From Desulfobacteraceae bacterium (GTDB lineage Bacteria; Desulfobacterota; Desulfobacteria; Desulfobacterales; Desulfosarcinaceae): a DNA stretch of 7,702 nt. The stretch lies in NCBI GenBank assembly GCA_027025615.1, contig JALVQM010000010.1, forward strand, positions 1 to 7,702, read 5' to 3'. The position numbers and the translations under genes are program-made. The notes beneath the pieces were generated by a model. The model was not told where the DNA came from and made no database searches. It was given only the letters and a program-made list of their open reading frames with translations. Below are positions 6,475 through 7,702 of the stretch, in pieces. Numbering within the stretch: position 1 is the stretch's first letter; each line of letters begins with the position of its first letter.

Positions 6475-7233
6475 ATGCTGGCTGAATGGCTTTCTTTGCC
6501 GGCGGGTATCCTCATAGCTTCGGTTGTTTCAGCGGTTGGTATCGGGGGGGGGATTCTCTGGATGCCGTTTCTGCTGTTGCTGATGAAGTTGAATAAAGAG
6601 ACGGCGATTTTAACTTCACTGTTGATCCAGGTGGCAGGAATGGGGTCTGCTTCCATTGCTTTCTGGTGGCGCAGGCAAGTGGAAATACCACTTGTTTTGT
6701 TTCTTCTGTTGGCAGCGGTTCCGGGACTGGTGGCAGGAGCTGTCCTTGCGGTAATGTTGAGCATGGAGAATCTGCAGATAGTGTTGGGGACCTTAACCCT
6801 TGCCACTGCCTTTTTATTTGTTTCCTCTGGACAGGGTTATACGGATACTGGAGTTGAAAGGATAGAGTTGAAAACGGCAATGCCCTATGGTTGGGCTGTG
6901 ACAGGCATTGCCGTTGCAAGTGGAATGTTGAGCGTGAGCATGGGGGAATGGTTGATACCTTTGCTGAGGGGGAAACTCTCATTGAAAATGAATGTCGCTG
7001 TAGCTACCAGCATTGCTGCCATTTTCGGTACATGTGTTGTTGCAGCCTCAATTCATCTTGCAATGGGGGCGCAGGCGGATTTGAGTATCCTGATGTGGGC
7101 TGTTCCGGGAGTGTTGCTGGGTGGTCAAATTGGCCCAAGAATAAATGAAAAAATAAATGATCGCAAACTGAAAGAGGTTTTTGTTTTTGCCCTGACTCTT
7201 GTGGGCATTCACATGCTTTACAATGCCTATTGA
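6475..7233 (+). CDS. TSUP (TauE/SafE, DUF81) family membrane transporter-like protein
   Basis: 252 residues, typical for the family, whose members are linked to export or import of sulfite, sulfoacetate and other organosulfur or small anions. It is almost entirely hydrophobic, with about seven or eight membrane segments near 8-30, 43-64, 70-95, 99-118, 141-164, 175-197, 204-223 and 233-251. The first half carries the family motif VGIGGGILWMPF (21-32). The second-half repeat has the variant SVSMGEWLIPLL (153-164) followed by the conserved AVATS (175-179), which shows the internal duplication of TSUP proteins. The substrate cannot be deduced. Codons 24-26 are all GGG, forming a nine-G run. It is 1 nt downstream of the HAMP gene, so it is probably cotranscribed with the chemosensory operon, although its function looks unrelated. 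An SsuC/TauC-like permease follows. Confidence 0.9.
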   Translation: MLAEWLSLPAGILIASVVSAVGIGGGILWMPFLLLLMKLNKETAILTSLLIQVAGMGSASIAFWWRRQVEIPLVLFLLLAAVPGLVAGAVLAVMLSMENLQIVLGTLTLATAFLFVSSGQGYTDTGVERIELKTAMPYGWAVTGIAVASGMLSVSMGEWLIPLLRGKLSLKMNVAVATSIAAIFGTCVVAASIHLAMGAQADLSILMWAVPGVLLGGQIGPRINEKINDRKLKEVFVFALTLVGIHMLYNAY

Positions 7234-7368
7234 GACAAAGTTCAAAAAATTTTTATTGTTCTGAGGTCGAATCAACAACGGTTTTTCCGAAAGAATTTTA
7301 AAAGTACAGTTCAGCTCGTTATACAGGTTTGTTATGGATTTGATAAATGGTGATGATTGTAGCCGGGT

Positions 7369-7374
7369 TATAAT
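7369..7374 (+). promoter_or_regulatory. Possible -10 element upstream of the ABC permease gene
   Basis: A perfect TATAAT sits 15 nt before ATG 7390 in the only larger intergenic gap of the window (7234-7389). The best upstream -35-like hexamer, TTGATA at 7340-7345, is 23 nt away, too far for an ordinary sigma-70 promoter; a closer -35 is poor. Transcription from here would give a leader of only about 8-9 nt. No convincing GC-rich hairpin plus T-run terminator was found in the gap. Confidence 0.25.
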
Positions 7375-7389
7375 TTCGATGGTGCTGAT

Positions 7390-7702
7390 ATGAGGTTAGG
7401 TCGTTTAAACACCGTTGCCAGTTTCATTGCCTTACTGGTTTTATGGGAGATTCTGGCCCGTTTCAGCGGTTGGAGCAAATATGTTTTCCCTGATCCTCTC
7501 ACGGTAGTGGCCAGTATGGCGGAATTGGTAAAAGACGGGACTATTTTCAAACATACCATTGCCAGTCTTTATCGGGTAACCTGGGGGTTTTATCTGGCTA
7601 TCATTTTTGGTATTCCCCTTGGTATTCTTTTAGGTCGGGTTAATCTTCTACATCGGATTACCAATCCATTAATCCAGTTTTTAAGACCCATTTCACCGCT
7701 GG
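7390..7702 (+). CDS. ABC transporter permease, SsuC/TauC/NrtB type (3' end outside window)
   Basis: 104 complete codons are visible and the frame runs off the right edge. Features typical of BPD_transp_1 permeases for sulfonate, taurine, nitrate or related anions are present: an N-terminal TM segment (about 8-24, VASFIALLVLWEILAR), the segment VFPDPLTVVASM (32-43), the signature SLYRVTWGFYLAIIFGIPLGILLGR (about 63-87), and NPLIQFLRPISPL near the right end (about 94-106 of the family pattern). The protein would form the membrane channel with an ATPase and a periplasmic binding protein, presumably encoded downstream. ATG 7390 is the only candidate start, since the frame is closed by TAG at 7360-7362 with no ATG, GTG or TTG in between; no strong ribosome binding site is seen. 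The exact substrate cannot be assigned from this fragment. Confidence 0.9.
   Translation, partial: MRLGRLNTVASFIALLVLWEILARFSGWSKYVFPDPLTVVASMAELVKDGTIFKHTIASLYRVTWGFYLAIIFGIPLGILLGRVNLLHRITNPLIQFLRPISPL

Noticed and set aside
6512..6982. 156-codon minus-strand open frame opposite the TSUP gene
   Set aside because: Antisense shadow of a well-supported membrane protein; its translation is Ser/Pro-rich with no family signature.
7240..7310. Possible terminator after the TSUP gene (AT-rich stretch with AAAAATTTTT and CGGTTTTTCCG)
   Set aside because: The pairings are A/T only or a 3-bp stem, with no GC-rich stem followed by a T-run, so a factor-independent terminator is not supported.

Overview
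The window is a single, tightly packed, co-oriented (+ strand) stretch with almost no non-coding DNA. It holds the 3' part of a chemosensory (Che-like) operon, then a TSUP-family membrane protein, then the start of an ABC-transporter permease. No RNA genes, CRISPR arrays, insertion sequences or minus-strand genes are supported. By eye the base composition is moderate (GC in the mid-40s). A DUF4388 domain fused to a response regulator, a multi-HPt CheA and an MJ0042-type zinc ribbon together suggest a deltaproteobacterial (Desulfobacterota-like) genome; this is inference, not proof.

Layout: (1) 1-2252, a large CheA-type histidine kinase whose 5' end lies outside the window. It shows an HPt-like domain lacking the histidine, a long acidic linker, then dimerisation, ATPase and CheW-like domains. 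(2) 2343-3788, DUF4388 + receiver + a CheB methylesterase-like domain that has lost all three catalytic residues. (3) 3788-4852, a second receiver + CheB protein that keeps the catalytic Ser and Asp but has Glu where the active-site His should be. (4) 4912-5835, a four-cysteine zinc ribbon fused to a ParA/MinD-type ATPase. (5) 5847-6473, a small two-TM HAMP protein with no chemoreceptor signalling tip. (6) 6475-7233, a TSUP (TauE/SafE) transporter-like protein placed 1 nt after gene 5. (7) 7390-end, the N-terminal third or so of an SsuC/TauC-type ABC permease, after a 156-nt intergenic gap with a possible -10 element.

How the genes may work together (inference): genes 1-5 look like one signalling unit. 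CheA would phosphorylate two receiver proteins whose output domains resemble CheB but appear catalytically altered. The ParA-like ATPase may position the signalling complex, as ParA homologues do in other chemosensory systems. The HAMP protein may be a membrane anchor or sensor. The most interesting point is that neither CheB-like protein has an intact Ser-His-Asp triad, so the pathway may not end in ordinary receptor demethylation. The missing 5' region probably holds the true phospho-accepting HPt of CheA, and perhaps cheW, cheR and receptor genes, but none of that can be seen here.
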